The notes beneath the pieces were generated by a model. That model was not told the DNA's origin. It ran no database searches and was given only the letters and a program-made list of their open reading frames with translations. The translations under genes and the position numbers were made by a program. Positions 41,264 through 50,497 of a stretch of 64,000 bases of DNA are shown here, piece by piece; within the stretch, counting starts at the first letter, position 1; each line of letters opens with the position of its first letter. This DNA comes from Janthinobacterium sp. 17J80-10. Lineage in GTDB: Bacteria; Pseudomonadota; Gammaproteobacteria; Burkholderiales; Burkholderiaceae_D. The stretch is taken from the NCBI RefSeq assembly GCF_004114795.1, contig NZ_CP035311.1, positions 3,100,001 through 3,164,000 of the forward strand, read 5' to 3'.

Positions 41264-42733
41264 ATGGCACTGGCTGATTTCGATATCGTATTGTTTGGCG
41301 GCGGCGGCGATCTGGCAATGCGCAAGCTCTTGCCCGCCCTGTTCGCGCGCGAGCGCGCCAGCCACCTGCCGCCGCAGGCGCGCATCATTTGCGCCGGGCG
41401 TCATGCGTGGAGTCTGGAAAAATTCCTGGAATTACTGGAACAAAATGCCCGGCCACACATCGAGGCCGCAGCTACCGATCCGCAACGCTGGCAGGCATTC
41501 TGCAAGCGAATCCGGTATGTCGGCCTGGACGCAACCGACCCTGCCGCCTATGGGCCGCTGGTTGCCGCCATGCGCGCCGATCCGGAACTCGTCCGGGTGT
41601 TCTACATGGCAACGCCCCCCAGCCTGTTCTCGCAGATTTGCCGCAATCTTGCGCAGGCCGGACTTGCCAATGCCCAATCCCGCGTGGTGCTGGAAAAGCC
41701 GCTCGGGCGCGACCTCGCCAGCGCGCAGCAAATCAATGCAGAAGTCGGCAAGATTTTTGCCGAGTCGCAGATCTACCGGATCGACCATTACCTCGGCAAG
41801 GAAACGGTGCAAAACCTGCTGGCGCTGCGTTTCGGCAATGTGCTGTTCGAACCCCTGTGGCGGCGCGAATGGATTTCGGACGTGCAAATTACCATCGCCG
41901 AAGAGCTGGGCGTAGGCAACCGCATGGAATACTACGATACCGCGGGCGCCCTGCGCGACATGCTACAAAACCACTTGCTGCAACTGCTGTGTATCGTGGC
42001 CATGGAGCCGCCCCTGAGCGTACAGGCCGATTCGGTGCGCGATGAAAAACTGAAGGTATTACGCTCGCTCAAGCGCTTCAGCCCTGCCACGCTGGCGCAA
42101 GACGTCGTGCGCGGTCAATATCGCGCCGGCCATGTCGACGGCGTCGCAGTTCCAGGTTACCGCAAAGAAGGCGCACCCACCGATTCTCGCACCGAAACCT
42201 TTGTCGCCGTCAAGGCCGAAATCGATACCTGGCGCTGGGCCGGCGTGCCGTTTTACCTGCGCACCGGCAAACGCATGGCCGACCAGCTGGCCGAGATCGT
42301 GGTCCGCTTCAAGGCGGTACCCCATTCGATCTTTGCCCAGGCGTCCTCGACCTTCCAGCCGAATTGCCTGGTGATCCGCCTGCAGCCCGATGAAGGCCTG
42401 CAACTGAACCTGATGGCCAAGACACCGGGCGACCGCATGCGGCTGAAACCGGTTGAACTGGAACTGGATTTTCGCGAACAGTTCAAGATGCCGCGCATGG
42501 AAGCCTATGAACGCCTGCTGCTGGATGTCCTGCGCGGCCAGCTGACCATGTTCATGCGCAGCGACGAACTGGAGGCCGCCTGGGAGTGGGTCGAGCCGAT
42601 CCTCAATTACTGGGAACAGGAACAGACCGAGCCACAGCCCTACAGCGCCGGTACCTGGGGGCCGGCCGCCGCCAGCGCCCTGATCGGCCGCGACGGCTTG
42701 CAGTGGCGCGAAGAAGTCCTGCCTGAGATGTAA
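41264..42733 (+). CDS. zwf: Glucose-6-phosphate 1-dehydrogenase
   Basis: 489 residues, oxidises glucose 6-phosphate to 6-phosphogluconolactone with NADP+ or NAD+. The Rossmann motif is GGGGDLAMRKLLPALF (family GASGDLxxRKLxPAL), the active site is YRIDHYLGKETVQN with catalytic His, and the substrate-site EKPLGRD is intact. Cofactor preference cannot be told. The ATG at 41264 (MALADFDIV) follows pgi by 13 bp; earlier in-frame ATGs lie within pgi. hexR follows after 7 bp, so the three are an operon. Confidence 0.96.
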   Translation: MALADFDIVLFGGGGDLAMRKLLPALFARERASHLPPQARIICAGRHAWSLEKFLELLEQNARPHIEAAATDPQRWQAFCKRIRYVGLDATDPAAYGPLVAAMRADPELVRVFYMATPPSLFSQICRNLAQAGLANAQSRVVLEKPLGRDLASAQQINAEVGKIFAESQIYRIDHYLGKETVQNLLALRFGNVLFEPLWRREWISDVQITIAEELGVGNRMEYYDTAGALRDMLQNHLLQLLCIVAMEPPLSVQADSVRDEKLKVLRSLKRFSPATLAQDVVRGQYRAGHVDGVAVPGYRKEGAPTDSRTETFVAVKAEIDTWRWAGVPFYLRTGKRMADQLAEIVVRFKAVPHSIFAQASSTFQPNCLVIRLQPDEGLQLNLMAKTPGDRMRLKPVELELDFREQFKMPRMEAYERLLLDVLRGQLTMFMRSDELEAAWEWVEPILNYWEQEQTEPQPYSAGTWGPAAASALIGRDGLQWREEVLPEM

Positions 42734-42740
42734 GGCACGC

Positions 42741-43592
42741 ATGCTCCTGGAATCGATACGCACCCAGCTCGCCACGCTCTCGCGATCCGAGAAAAAAGTT
42801 GCGCTTGCCGTCCTCGACAATCCGACCCTGGCGGTCGCGGAAAACATTACCGCACTGGCGCGCAATGCCCAGGTATCCGAACCAACCGTGGTGCGCTTTT
42901 GCCGCGCCATCGGCTATGACGGCTGGCACGAATTCAAACTGAAGCTGGCGCAAACGCTGGCGCTTGCGCTGCCCGGCACCGATGAAAGCCTGGCGCCCGA
43001 CGACCTTGCAGCCGACCTGGTCGGCAAGATCTGCAGCCGTTCCATCAACGCATTGCTAGACTTGCGCAACAACCTGCAGGCCGAACCCATCCAGCGCGCC
43101 CTCGACATCCTTGCGCGCGCCAACAAGATCGAATTCTATGGCCAGGGCACCTCGGGCATCATCGCTGCCGATGCGCAACACAAATTCTTCCGCTCGGGGG
43201 TGCCAACGGTTGCTTATTCGGATCCGCACATCCACAGCATCTCGGCATCGCTTTTGAATCCCGGCGATGCGGTGGTTGCCATTTCGCAGCGTGGTGGCAG
43301 TTCCGCACTGCTGGGTTCCGTGCGCCTGGCCCGCAAAAGCGGCGCCGATGTGATTGCCCTGGTGCCCAGCGGCACCCCGCTGGCGGAACTGGCCACCGTG
43401 CTTGTGCCCATCGATCTCAGCTTCAATGCCGACCCTTACACGCCACAGTCGGCACGCCTGGCGCACCTGGTCGTCATCGATATTCTCGCCGTCGGACTGG
43501 CATTGAAGCGCGGACCGGAATTCCGCAAGAAAATGCTGAATGCGCAAAAAGCCTTGCAAAAGCTCGACATGCCTTTCGACACCTTCCTTTAA
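42741..43592 (+). CDS. hexR: HexR-type RpiR-family regulator
   Basis: 283 residues. N-terminal HTH_6 (about 1-75; LESIRTQLATLSRSEKKVAL, ARNAQVSEPTVVRFCRAIGYDGWHEFKLKL) and C-terminal SIS sugar-isomerase fold (about 125-260; FYGQGTSGIIAADAQHKFF, VAISQRGGSSALLGSVRLAR) that senses sugar phosphates. The KDPG-responsive HexR represses zwf, edd and eda genes in pseudomonads and others. Its place 7 bp after zwf and the HexR-like boxes upstream of edd and pgi support autoregulation of this cluster. The gene is followed by tal after 109 bp. Confidence 0.88.
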   Translation: MLLESIRTQLATLSRSEKKVALAVLDNPTLAVAENITALARNAQVSEPTVVRFCRAIGYDGWHEFKLKLAQTLALALPGTDESLAPDDLAADLVGKICSRSINALLDLRNNLQAEPIQRALDILARANKIEFYGQGTSGIIAADAQHKFFRSGVPTVAYSDPHIHSISASLLNPGDAVVAISQRGGSSALLGSVRLARKSGADVIALVPSGTPLAELATVLVPIDLSFNADPYTPQSARLAHLVVIDILAVGLALKRGPEFRKKMLNAQKALQKLDMPFDTFL

Positions 43593-43701
43593 TTGATTTA
43601 AAGCAAGCATTTGCTACGCCTGTCCAAAAGCTGACCAGCACGCGACAAGGATTGCGTACAATAAGTGCTTGCCTTGCCGCTTTCTTTCTTATTTTCATGC
43701 C

Positions 43702-44637
43702 ATGAACCAGCTCGAACAACTCAAGCAATTCACCACCATCGTTGCCGACACGGGCGATTTCCAGTCGATGAAAGTCTTCGCGCCGCGCGACGCCACGACC
43801 AATCCATCCCTGATCCTGAAAGCAGTGCAAAAGGATGAATACCGGCCATTGCTGGAACAGGCCGTGCAACGGCACGGCGCCAAGCCCGTGGGCGAGATCA
43901 TCGATCATCTGCTGGTCGCCTTCGGCCTGGAAATCCTGAAAATCATCCCGGGGCGCGTCTCCACCGAAACCGATGCGCGCCTGTCCTTTGACACAGAAGG
44001 CACGATTGCCAAGGGCCGCGAACTGATCCGCCTGTATGAACAGGCCGATATTCCGCGCGAGCGCATCCTCATCAAGATCGCCTCGACCTGGGAAGGCATT
44101 CGTGCCGCAGAAGTACTGGAAAAAGAAGGCATCCGCTGCAACATGACCCTGCTGTTTTCCCTGCCGCAGGCGGTTGCCTGCGCTGACGCCGGCGCCCAGC
44201 TGATTTCGCCATTTGTCGGCCGCATCTACGACTGGTACAAGAAATCGACGGGCGAAGAATACAATGGCGCAAACGATCCCGGCGTGCAATCGGTCAAGCG
44301 GATTTACGACTACTATCGCAAGTTTGGCTACAAGACCGAAGTGATGGGCGCAAGTTTTCGCAATGTCTCGCAACTGACCGAACTGGCCGGCTGCGACCTG
44401 TTGACCATCAGCCCGGAATTGCTGCAAAAACTGGCGGAGTCCGAAGCGCCGGTGGCACGCAAGCTCAGCGTTGAGGCGGCGCAATCGTCACGCATTGAAA
44501 AGCTGGCCCTTAACGAAAAAGCTTTCCGCCTGCTGTTGAATGACGATGCCATGGCGACCGAGAAGCTGGCCGAAGGCATCCGCCTGTTCTGCGCCGATGC
44601 CGTCAAGCTGGACAAGATGGTCGAGGCGCTGCGCTAG
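43702..44637 (+). CDS. tal: Transaldolase
   Basis: 311 residues, TalB type (E. coli 317), transferring dihydroxyacetone in the pentose phosphate pathway. Marks: [12 protein letters not shown] (substrate Asp), the Schiff-base Lys in [15 protein letters not shown], and [19 protein letters not shown]. The start ATG at 43702 ([10 protein letters not shown]) begins the conserved family region; no Shine-Dalgarno is clear. A promoter-like TACAAT lies at 43657-43662. It lies 109 bp downstream of hexR. A strong bidirectional terminator follows. Confidence 0.96.
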   Translation: MNQLEQLKQFTTIVADTGDFQSMKVFAPRDATTNPSLILKAVQKDEYRPLLEQAVQRHGAKPVGEIIDHLLVAFGLEILKIIPGRVSTETDARLSFDTEGTIAKGRELIRLYEQADIPRERILIKIASTWEGIRAAEVLEKEGIRCNMTLLFSLPQAVACADAGAQLISPFVGRIYDWYKKSTGEEYNGANDPGVQSVKRIYDYYRKFGYKTEVMGASFRNVSQLTELAGCDLLTISPELLQKLAESEAPVARKLSVEAAQSSRIEKLALNEKAFRLLLNDDAMATEKLAEGIRLFCADAVKLDKMVEALR

Positions 44638-44647
44638 CGCAGCCAAT

Positions 44648-44676
44648 AAAAAAGCGGGAATGTCTCCCGCTTTTTT
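44648..44676. terminator. Bidirectional terminator after tal
   Basis: AAAAAA, GCGGGA (44654-44659), loop ATGTC, TCCCGC (44665-44670), TTTTTT. It serves tal on the plus strand and the REC-domain gene on the minus strand. Confidence 0.92.
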
Positions 44677-44696
44677 CATGCTGCTGCAGAAGGTCA

Positions 44697-45557
44697 TTAG
44701 GCGACGTTGATCACCTTGCGTGCGCTTGGCAGGAATTTGGCGATTGTCGACAGCAATTCATCTTCGCTGACCGGCTTGCCGAGATAAGCATCGCAGCCAG
44801 CCCAGTTGCCGCGGAACTTGTCGAACGCGCCCGACTTGCTGGTCAACATGACCACGGCAGTGTTCTTGGTAGCGGCACTGCCCTTGAGGCGCTTGCATAC
44901 CTGGTAGCCATCGATACCAGGCATCATGATATCGAGAAAAATGCAGGTATATGCCTTGGCTTGTGCCATGTCGATGGCGGTTTCACCGTCTGCGGCAAAA
45001 TCCACATCGAAGCGGAATGGCGCCAGCTTGGCTTTCATGAAAGCCCGCACGGTTGCGCTATCGTCGACCACGAGTACTGACTCGTTCGGGCTCGGCTCGA
45101 CAAAAACTTCTGGCGGCGGCGCATCCTGGTCAATTGCGCGCCGAAAAGTCCGCCCATCCCAGTTGTCACCCGCGCCGCTCTGGCGGCGCGCACGTTCCTG
45201 CAGCGCTGCCTGCATCACTGTATCAAGCTGTTCAAACAGACGCATCCAGTGAATCGGCTTTTCCACCCTCGGCCACCCGATGTCCATGGGCGAACGGCCA
45301 ATCAACACCGCCGGCGCGAAAGGATTCGGCGTGCGCGCCGCCAATTCCTTCAAGGCTTCGGGACTGTCGCCATTGGCCAGGTAAATATCGGTGCGCTGGG
45401 TTGCTTCGGTTGCTTCGGCATAAAAGAATGCACGACGTCCCGTCAGGCGAAATGTCGAGGCCAGCATCGCCTTCTCGGCAGGAGAAAATCCGATCATTTC
45501 AAGATTGAAGCGACGCGGTCCGGCAGCAGAAGGGGCGGTCTGTAAAGCCTGATTCAT
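44697..45557 (-). CDS. REC-domain protein with an N-terminal domain of unknown type
   Basis: 286 residues. The C-terminal half (about 165-286) is a response-regulator receiver: SVLVVDDSATVRAFMKAKL (acidic pair), CIFLDIMMPGIDGYQVCKRL (phospho-acceptor Asp near 215), VVMLTSKSGAFDK and the Lys in AYLGKPVSEDEL. There is no DNA-binding domain, as in PilG/PilH-type twitching regulators, but the first 150 residues (MNQALQTAPSAAG... with FNLEMIGFSPAEKAMLASTF, GRSPMDIGWPRVEKPIHWMRL) form an unrecognised alpha/beta domain that looks like a degenerate receiver. The start is ATG 45557. A palindrome AATCACGTGATT lies 75 bp upstream. No kinase is adjacent. Confidence 0.75.
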   Translation of the reverse strand: MNQALQTAPSAAGPRRFNLEMIGFSPAEKAMLASTFRLTGRRAFFYAEATEATQRTDIYLANGDSPEALKELAARTPNPFAPAVLIGRSPMDIGWPRVEKPIHWMRLFEQLDTVMQAALQERARRQSGAGDNWDGRTFRRAIDQDAPPPEVFVEPSPNESVLVVDDSATVRAFMKAKLAPFRFDVDFAADGETAIDMAQAKAYTCIFLDIMMPGIDGYQVCKRLKGSAATKNTAVVMLTSKSGAFDKFRGNWAGCDAYLGKPVSEDELLSTIAKFLPSARKVINVA

Positions 45558-45631
45558 AGGAGTCTTTTTCTGATGAAAATTACTGCATACCGACAAAGGG
45601 AGAACAATTAATCAAATGATAACAGAACTCA

Positions 45632-45643
45632 AATCACGTGATT
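45632..45643. promoter_or_regulatory. 12-bp palindrome ahead of the REC-domain gene
   Basis: AATCACGTGATT is perfectly symmetrical and sits 75 bp upstream of the start on the minus strand, in an AT-rich gap. A regulator cannot be named. Confidence 0.3.
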
Positions 45644-45754
45644 GCAAATTCTTGTGTCAGATTGTTACGTCTCAGCAACCAGATTGTCAGTCAATTCCAT
45701 CAGAAAACCAAAAATGCCGGCAGAGTGTTGCGCTTTGCCAACCAATCCCGCGCC

Positions 45755-46351
45755 TCAGGTGGCGCGCCGGTCGAGCATGGCACGCGCAATGGTGCCTGCA
45801 TCGACGTATTCCAGTTCGCCGCCTACCGGCACGCCGCGCGCCAGGCGGCTGACTTTCAAGCCGCGCGCCTTGAGGGTCTCGCTGATGTAGTGGGCGGTAG
45901 CCTCGCCTTCGTTGGTGAAGTTGGTCGCCAGGACCACCTCCGTCACCACGCCATCGGTAGCGCGGGCAATCAATTTTTCGAGGTGGATATCCTTGGGGCC
46001 AATGCCGTCGAGCGGCGACAGGCGCCCCATCAGTACGAAGTACAGCCCCTTGTAGGTCAGGGTCTGCTCGATCATCAACTGGTCTGCCGGCGTCTCGACC
46101 ACGCACAACAGCGTCGCGTCGCGCGCATCATCCAGGCAAGTCTCGCATAACGCATTTTCAGTAAACGTATTGCAGCGCTCGCAGTGATGGATGCGCTCGA
46201 CCGCCTGGTTCAGGGCACGACCAAGCATGGCCGCCCCCTCGCGGTCATGCTGCATCAGATGGTAGGCAATGCGCTGCGCCGACTTCGGCCCGACGCCGGG
46301 CAAGCGACGCAGGGCTTCGGTCAGGAAATCGAGACTGGAAGGGGTTTTCAC
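45755..46351 (-). CDS. recR: Recombination mediator protein RecR
   Basis: 198 residues, the normal length. RecR with RecO loads RecA on gapped DNA. N-terminal helix-hairpin-helix [24 protein letters not shown], a four-Cys zinc finger [16 protein letters not shown], and the Toprim domain with [17 protein letters not shown], ending in [17 protein letters not shown]. The start is ATG 46351. It is 3 bp from the end of ybaB, so dnaX-ybaB-recR is one operon on the minus strand, an arrangement common in proteobacteria. Confidence 0.97.
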   Translation of the reverse strand: MKTPSSLDFLTEALRRLPGVGPKSAQRIAYHLMQHDREGAAMLGRALNQAVERIHHCERCNTFTENALCETCLDDARDATLLCVVETPADQLMIEQTLTYKGLYFVLMGRLSPLDGIGPKDIHLEKLIARATDGVVTEVVLATNFTNEGEATAHYISETLKARGLKVSRLARGVPVGGELEYVDAGTIARAMLDRRAT

Positions 46352-46354
46352 GTA

Positions 46355-46681
46355 TCAGAAAGGGAGCTTGAATCCCGGCGGCAGCGGCAGGCCGGCAGTC
46401 ACACCCGACATTTTTTCCTGCGACGTCGCCTCGGCCTTGCGCACTGCATCGTTGAAAGCGGCGGCAACCAGGTCTTCCAGCATGTCCTTGTCGTCGCCCA
46501 GCAGCGAGGGATCGATCGAGACGCGCTTGACATCGTTCTTGCAAGACATGACGACCTTCACCAAGCCTGCCCCGGACTGCCCCTCGACTTCAATGGCGGC
46601 AAGCTGGTCCTGCATTTTTTTCATGTTGTCCTGCATTGCCTGCGCTTGCTTCATCAAGCCTGCCAATTGGCCCTTCATCAT
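46355..46681 (-). CDS. ybaB: YbaB/EbfC nucleoid-associated protein
   Basis: 108 residues. [43 protein letters not shown] is the family start: a helical segment and a beta strand. The rest, [32 protein letters not shown], ends in [12 protein letters not shown]. It binds DNA as a tweezer-like dimer. The ATG at 46681 has AAGGAG 8 nt upstream; a second ATG follows directly. A longer frame on the same strand extends upstream into dnaX but is out of frame with it. The gene lies between dnaX and recR, 35 and 3 bp apart. Confidence 0.95.
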   Translation of the reverse strand: MMKGQLAGLMKQAQAMQDNMKKMQDQLAAIEVEGQSGAGLVKVVMSCKNDVKRVSIDPSLLGDDKDMLEDLVAAAFNDAVRKAEATSQEKMSGVTAGLPLPPGFKLPF

Positions 46682-46716
46682 GATGGTGCTCCTTCTATAT
46701 GGTGAAAAATAATGTC

Positions 46717-48657
46717 TTAAACTGGCCTGATTGATCCCGGCACGATGGTGGCGCCGAACTCGCGCATCAAGGTTTGCACGAAAGGATCGGTTGCCATCGT
46801 CTCTTCTGCATCGCGCTGGCGCTCGGCGCGCTCGGCCAGCGCCACAGCATTCGCCGTTTGTTCGACCGCGCCGATTTCGGTGGTCACGCGCACGGTCTTG
46901 CCAAAGTTTTCGGTCAGTGCCGCCGCCAGCTTGTCGACGCTCCCGGCCGCGCACAAGGTTTCCAGCGGCACCCGCAAATGGAACTGGGCCGCATTGCTTT
47001 CGGCATCGCATCGCAATAGTTCGCTTTGCTGTGCCAGCTGTTGCGCTACGCCGCGCACGGGCAACCTGGCGGCCAGGGCCGGCCAGTCGCCATTCCAGTT
47101 CAATGCGGGCACCGGGATCAATACCACTGGACGCGGCGGTGGCGCACTAACACGTGGGGTGGCCTGTGCAGTAGCTTCCAGTCCTGCCTGGACTACGGGG
47201 ACTTCAGTTTTTTTTTGAGCCGCAGGCGCCGCTGAACTATCATCCAAAGCTGCCTGCGGCCGGTCATCCCAGGGTGCCTGGGTGGCCGGCGCTGGAGACG
47301 ATGCCGCGGGCAGTGGCGCCGGGGCTCTAGGCGCCGGCATCTTGCCGCCATTACGCGCGGCTTCCAGTGCGGCACGTGCCGGACTCATGGCAGCCTGCGG
47401 ACGTGCCACCGGCACGCTGGCGCTTGCTGCTTGCGGCGGTGTTGCCAGCCTTGCAGGCGCCGGGGTAGCTGCAACGGCAGCAGCCGCGCCGACGGACGCA
47501 GGAGCGCGGGCCGGCGCCGCCTGGACCGGTGCCGTCGCGGGCATTTCAGCGCCACCGCTACCGGGCCGGAACGCCAGCATGCGCAGGAGCGTCATCGAAA
47601 ACCCCGCGTATTCGTCGGGTGCCAGGCCAAGTTCATTGCGGCCATGCACGGCAATCTGGTAAAACAATTGCACTTCTTCCGGATCGAAGGTTTTTGCCAG
47701 ACGCAAAATATCTTCGCGCTCGGGCAAGTCGTCCGGCACTGCTGCCGGCACGGATTGCGCCAGGGCGATACGGTGCAGCAGCGAGCCGAGGTCCTGCAGC
47801 GCGCCATTGTAGGAAAGACTGCGTGCCGCCATTTCGTCCGCCACCGCCAGCAAGCCGGCGCCATCCTTTTCTGCCAGGGCATCCAGTACGCGCACCAGGT
47901 AGGCTTGGTCGAGCGCGCCCAGCATGCCCTGCACGGCTTCCAGCGTTACCTTCCCGGCGGCATAGGCAATCGCCTGGTCGGTCAGCGACAGGGCGTCGCG
48001 CATCGAACCATGCGCGCCTTGTGCCAGTAGGCGCAAGGCCGGGGTTTCAAAGGTGATTTCTTCCTGGCCGAGGATATTTTCCAGATGCCCGACAATATGA
48101 CCCGGCGGCATCTGTTTCAGGTTGAACTGCAGGCAGCGCGACAAGACCGTCACCGGAATTTTTTGCGGGTCGGTGGTGGCAAGGATGAACTTGACATGCT
48201 CGGGGGGCTCTTCCAATGTCTTCAGCATCGAGTTGAAGGCATGGTTGGTGAGCATGTGCACTTCGTCGATCATGTAGACCTTGAAGCGCGCATTGGACGG
48301 CGCATACACTGCCTGTTCGAGCAACTGCGCCATTTCATCGACGCCGCGGTTGGAAGCGGCATCCATTTCGATGTAATCGACAAAGCGGCCGGCATCGATT
48401 GCCACGCAGGCTTCGCACACGCCGCAGGGCTGCGCGGTAATGCCGCCATTGCCGTCGGCGCCCTGGCAATTGAAGGATTTGGCGAGAATGCGCGACAGCG
48501 TGGTCTTGCCAACGCCGCGCGTGCCCGTGAAGAGGTAAGCATGGTGCAGGCGCTTGTTCTCCAGCGCATGCGTCAGTGCGCGCACCACGTGCTCCTGCCC
48601 GACCAGGGTGTCGAAGCTTTTGGGTCGATACTTTCTTGCCAGAACTTGATATGACAT
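46717..48657 (-). CDS. dnaX: DNA polymerase III subunits gamma and tau (DnaX)
   Basis: 646 residues, close to the tau size of E. coli (643). Clamp-loader ATPase: [21 protein letters not shown], Walker [17 protein letters not shown], zinc Cys set CQGADGNGG...[29 protein letters not shown] (DExx), SRC and sensor motifs. An Ala/Pro-rich hinge (about 420-560) precedes the tau C-terminal part. The A9 run in this hinge (47208-47216) allows -1 slippage and an immediate TGA, giving a gamma-like form of about 484 residues. The start at 48657 is clear; a longer frame to 48855 is unlikely. The divergent aidB-like gene starts 169 bp away. Confidence 0.96.
   Translation of the reverse strand: MSYQVLARKYRPKSFDTLVGQEHVVRALTHALENKRLHHAYLFTGTRGVGKTTLSRILAKSFNCQGADGNGGITAQPCGVCEACVAIDAGRFVDYIEMDAASNRGVDEMAQLLEQAVYAPSNARFKVYMIDEVHMLTNHAFNSMLKTLEEPPEHVKFILATTDPQKIPVTVLSRCLQFNLKQMPPGHIVGHLENILGQEEITFETPALRLLAQGAHGSMRDALSLTDQAIAYAAGKVTLEAVQGMLGALDQAYLVRVLDALAEKDGAGLLAVADEMAARSLSYNGALQDLGSLLHRIALAQSVPAAVPDDLPEREDILRLAKTFDPEEVQLFYQIAVHGRNELGLAPDEYAGFSMTLLRMLAFRPGSGGAEMPATAPVQAAPARAPASVGAAAAVAATPAPARLATPPQAASASVPVARPQAAMSPARAALEAARNGGKMPAPRAPAPLPAASSPAPATQAPWDDRPQAALDDSSAAPAAQKKTEVPVVQAGLEATAQATPRVSAPPPRPVVLIPVPALNWNGDWPALAARLPVRGVAQQLAQQSELLRCDAESNAAQFHLRVPLETLCAAGSVDKLAAALTENFGKTVRVTTEIGAVEQTANAVALAERAERQRDAEETMATDPFVQTLMREFGATIVPGSIRPV
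47208..47216 (-). other. A9 slippage site within dnaX
   Basis: On the coding strand the sequence is GCT CAA AAA AAA ACT GAA. One base back-slip on the run of nine A gives AAC TGA, a stop right after. The result would be a protein ending QKKN near residue 484. Thermus dnaX makes its gamma form by transcriptional slippage at a nine-A run, and E. coli by ribosomal frameshifting at A AAA AAG; the same outcome is likely here. Confidence 0.7.
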
Positions 48658-48826
48658 AGCCACGCTACATGTTGGATGTAAATAGCATTTTACCTGACCT
48701 GCGGGCGGGCAAGGCCACTTCCGCCAAGCCGGCGGCCAAAACAGGCAATCCCTCTCTTGACAGACTTGCAAACGTCGCCGGAATGCCCCTATCATCAAAC
48801 CACAAACAGGCGCTCCGGAGGTTGCG

Positions 48827-50497
48827 ATGCAATGGCTCACCCATGAAGTCACCAACCAGGTTCCGGAATTGCGCGACTATGACATGTTCGCCAGTGACCA
48901 CGCCCTGTGCGAAGGCATCCAGCGCGAGAGTGCTGCCTGGCACCTGGAAGAATTGCAGCGCCTGGGCATCGAACTGGGCCAGGCCCGCATCCTGCAACTG
49001 GGTGACCTTGCCAATCGCCATCCACCGGAACTGATCACGCACGACCGCTGCGGTTACCGCACCGATGTGGTCAGCTTCCATCCAAGCTGGCACCTGCTTC
49101 TGGCGCTGCTGCGGCGCGAAAACCTGCATGCGTTGCCATGGATAACGCCGCGGCCGGGCGCGCATGTCGCACGTGCCGCCGGCTATTACCTGCACGCCCA
49201 GATCGAGGCAGGCTCGCTGTGCCCGACCACAATGACCTTTGCGGCGATACCGGTGCTGCAAAAGGAGCCGGCGCTATTCGCCCAGTTGCAGGACAAGCTG
49301 TATTCGCTGGAGCACGACCCGCGCGACCTGCCGATACCGGCAAAGGAATCGATGTTGATCGGCATGGGCATGACGGAAAAACAGGGCGGCTCGGATGTGC
49401 GCAGCAACAGCACCATTGCCCGTCCCGACGGCACCGGTGGCCGTGGCGAAAATTACCTGATTACCGGGCACAAGTGGTTTTTTTCCGCGCCGATGTGCGA
49501 TGCCCACATGGTGCTGGCGCACAGCGAAGGCGGCCTGTCCTGCTTTTTCGTGCCGCGCTGGCGCCCCGACGGCAGCAAGAATGCCGTGCTCGTGCAGCGG
49601 CTCAAGGACAAGCTGGGCAATCGCTCCAACTCCAGCAGCGAAGTCGAGTTTCAGGATGCGCACGGCATCCTGGTGGGCGAGGAAGGCCGTGGCATTCCAA
49701 CCATCATCGAGATGGCGGGTTACACGCGGCTGGATTGCGTGATCGGCAGCGCCGGCCTGATGCGCCAGGCATTTGCCCAGGCGGCGCATCATGCGCGCCA
49801 CCGCAGCGCTTTCGGCAAACCGCTCATCGAGCAAGCACTGATGCGCAACGTGCTGTGCGACCTGTCGCTGGAAAGCGAGGCCGCGACAGTGCTGATGCTG
49901 CGCCTGGCAGCGTCCTTCGACGCCACCGATGACCCGGCGGAACGCGCCTGGCGTCGCATCATGACACCCGCTGCCAAGTTCTGGATCTGCAAGCGCGCTC
50001 TGGAATTCTGCGGCGAGTGCATGGAAATCTGGGGAGGCAATGGCTATGTCGAAACCGGCCCGATGGCGCGCCTGTACCGCGAGGCGCCGGTCAACTCGAT
50101 CTGGGAAGGCTCGGGCAACGTCATGTGCCTGGACGTGCTGCGCGCCATCGAACGCGAGCCGGACGGCTTTGCATTGCTGCTGGAAGAACTGCAGCAGGCC
50201 GCAGCACCCCACCCTGTCGCCAAGGCCTTGGTCGAAGAATTGAAAAGCGCGCTTGAGATGTCGCCGCGAGAACGTGAAATGCTGGGACGCCGCCTGGTGC
50301 AAAAACTGGTGCTTGCGGCGCAAGCCTGCCTGATGCTGGAGCACGCGCCGCCTCATGTCGCAGAAACCTTCCTTGCCAGCCGGGCCGATCCCGACTGCGG
50401 GCGCGTATATGGCACGCTCAGTGGCACGCCCAACGGCAGTGCCACGACCACATTCGGCCTGCAAGAGACTATTCTTGCCCGGGCCTGGCCGCACTGA
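48827..50497 (+). CDS. aidB: AidB-like acyl-CoA dehydrogenase
   Basis: 556 residues, FAD-binding acyl-CoA dehydrogenase fold of the AidB branch, which has low dehydrogenase activity and binds DNA in E. coli (adaptive response to alkylation). Marks: GMTEKQGGSDVRSNST, KWFFSAPMCDAHMVLA, the FAD-site EIWGGNGYVETGPMARLYREAPVNSIWEGSGNVMCLDVLRA, typical of AidB. The start ATG at 48827 has CCGGAGG about 6 nt upstream. The 3' end overlaps the end of the RND pump gene by 29 bp tail to tail. No ada or alkB gene is in view. Confidence 0.9.
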   Translation: MQWLTHEVTNQVPELRDYDMFASDHALCEGIQRESAAWHLEELQRLGIELGQARILQLGDLANRHPPELITHDRCGYRTDVVSFHPSWHLLLALLRRENLHALPWITPRPGAHVARAAGYYLHAQIEAGSLCPTTMTFAAIPVLQKEPALFAQLQDKLYSLEHDPRDLPIPAKESMLIGMGMTEKQGGSDVRSNSTIARPDGTGGRGENYLITGHKWFFSAPMCDAHMVLAHSEGGLSCFFVPRWRPDGSKNAVLVQRLKDKLGNRSNSSSEVEFQDAHGILVGEEGRGIPTIIEMAGYTRLDCVIGSAGLMRQAFAQAAHHARHRSAFGKPLIEQALMRNVLCDLSLESEAATVLMLRLAASFDATDDPAERAWRRIMTPAAKFWICKRALEFCGECMEIWGGNGYVETGPMARLYREAPVNSIWEGSGNVMCLDVLRAIEREPDGFALLLEELQQAAAPHPVAKALVEELKSALEMSPREREMLGRRLVQKLVLAAQACLMLEHAPPHVAETFLASRADPDCGRVYGTLSGTPNGSATTTFGLQETILARAWPH

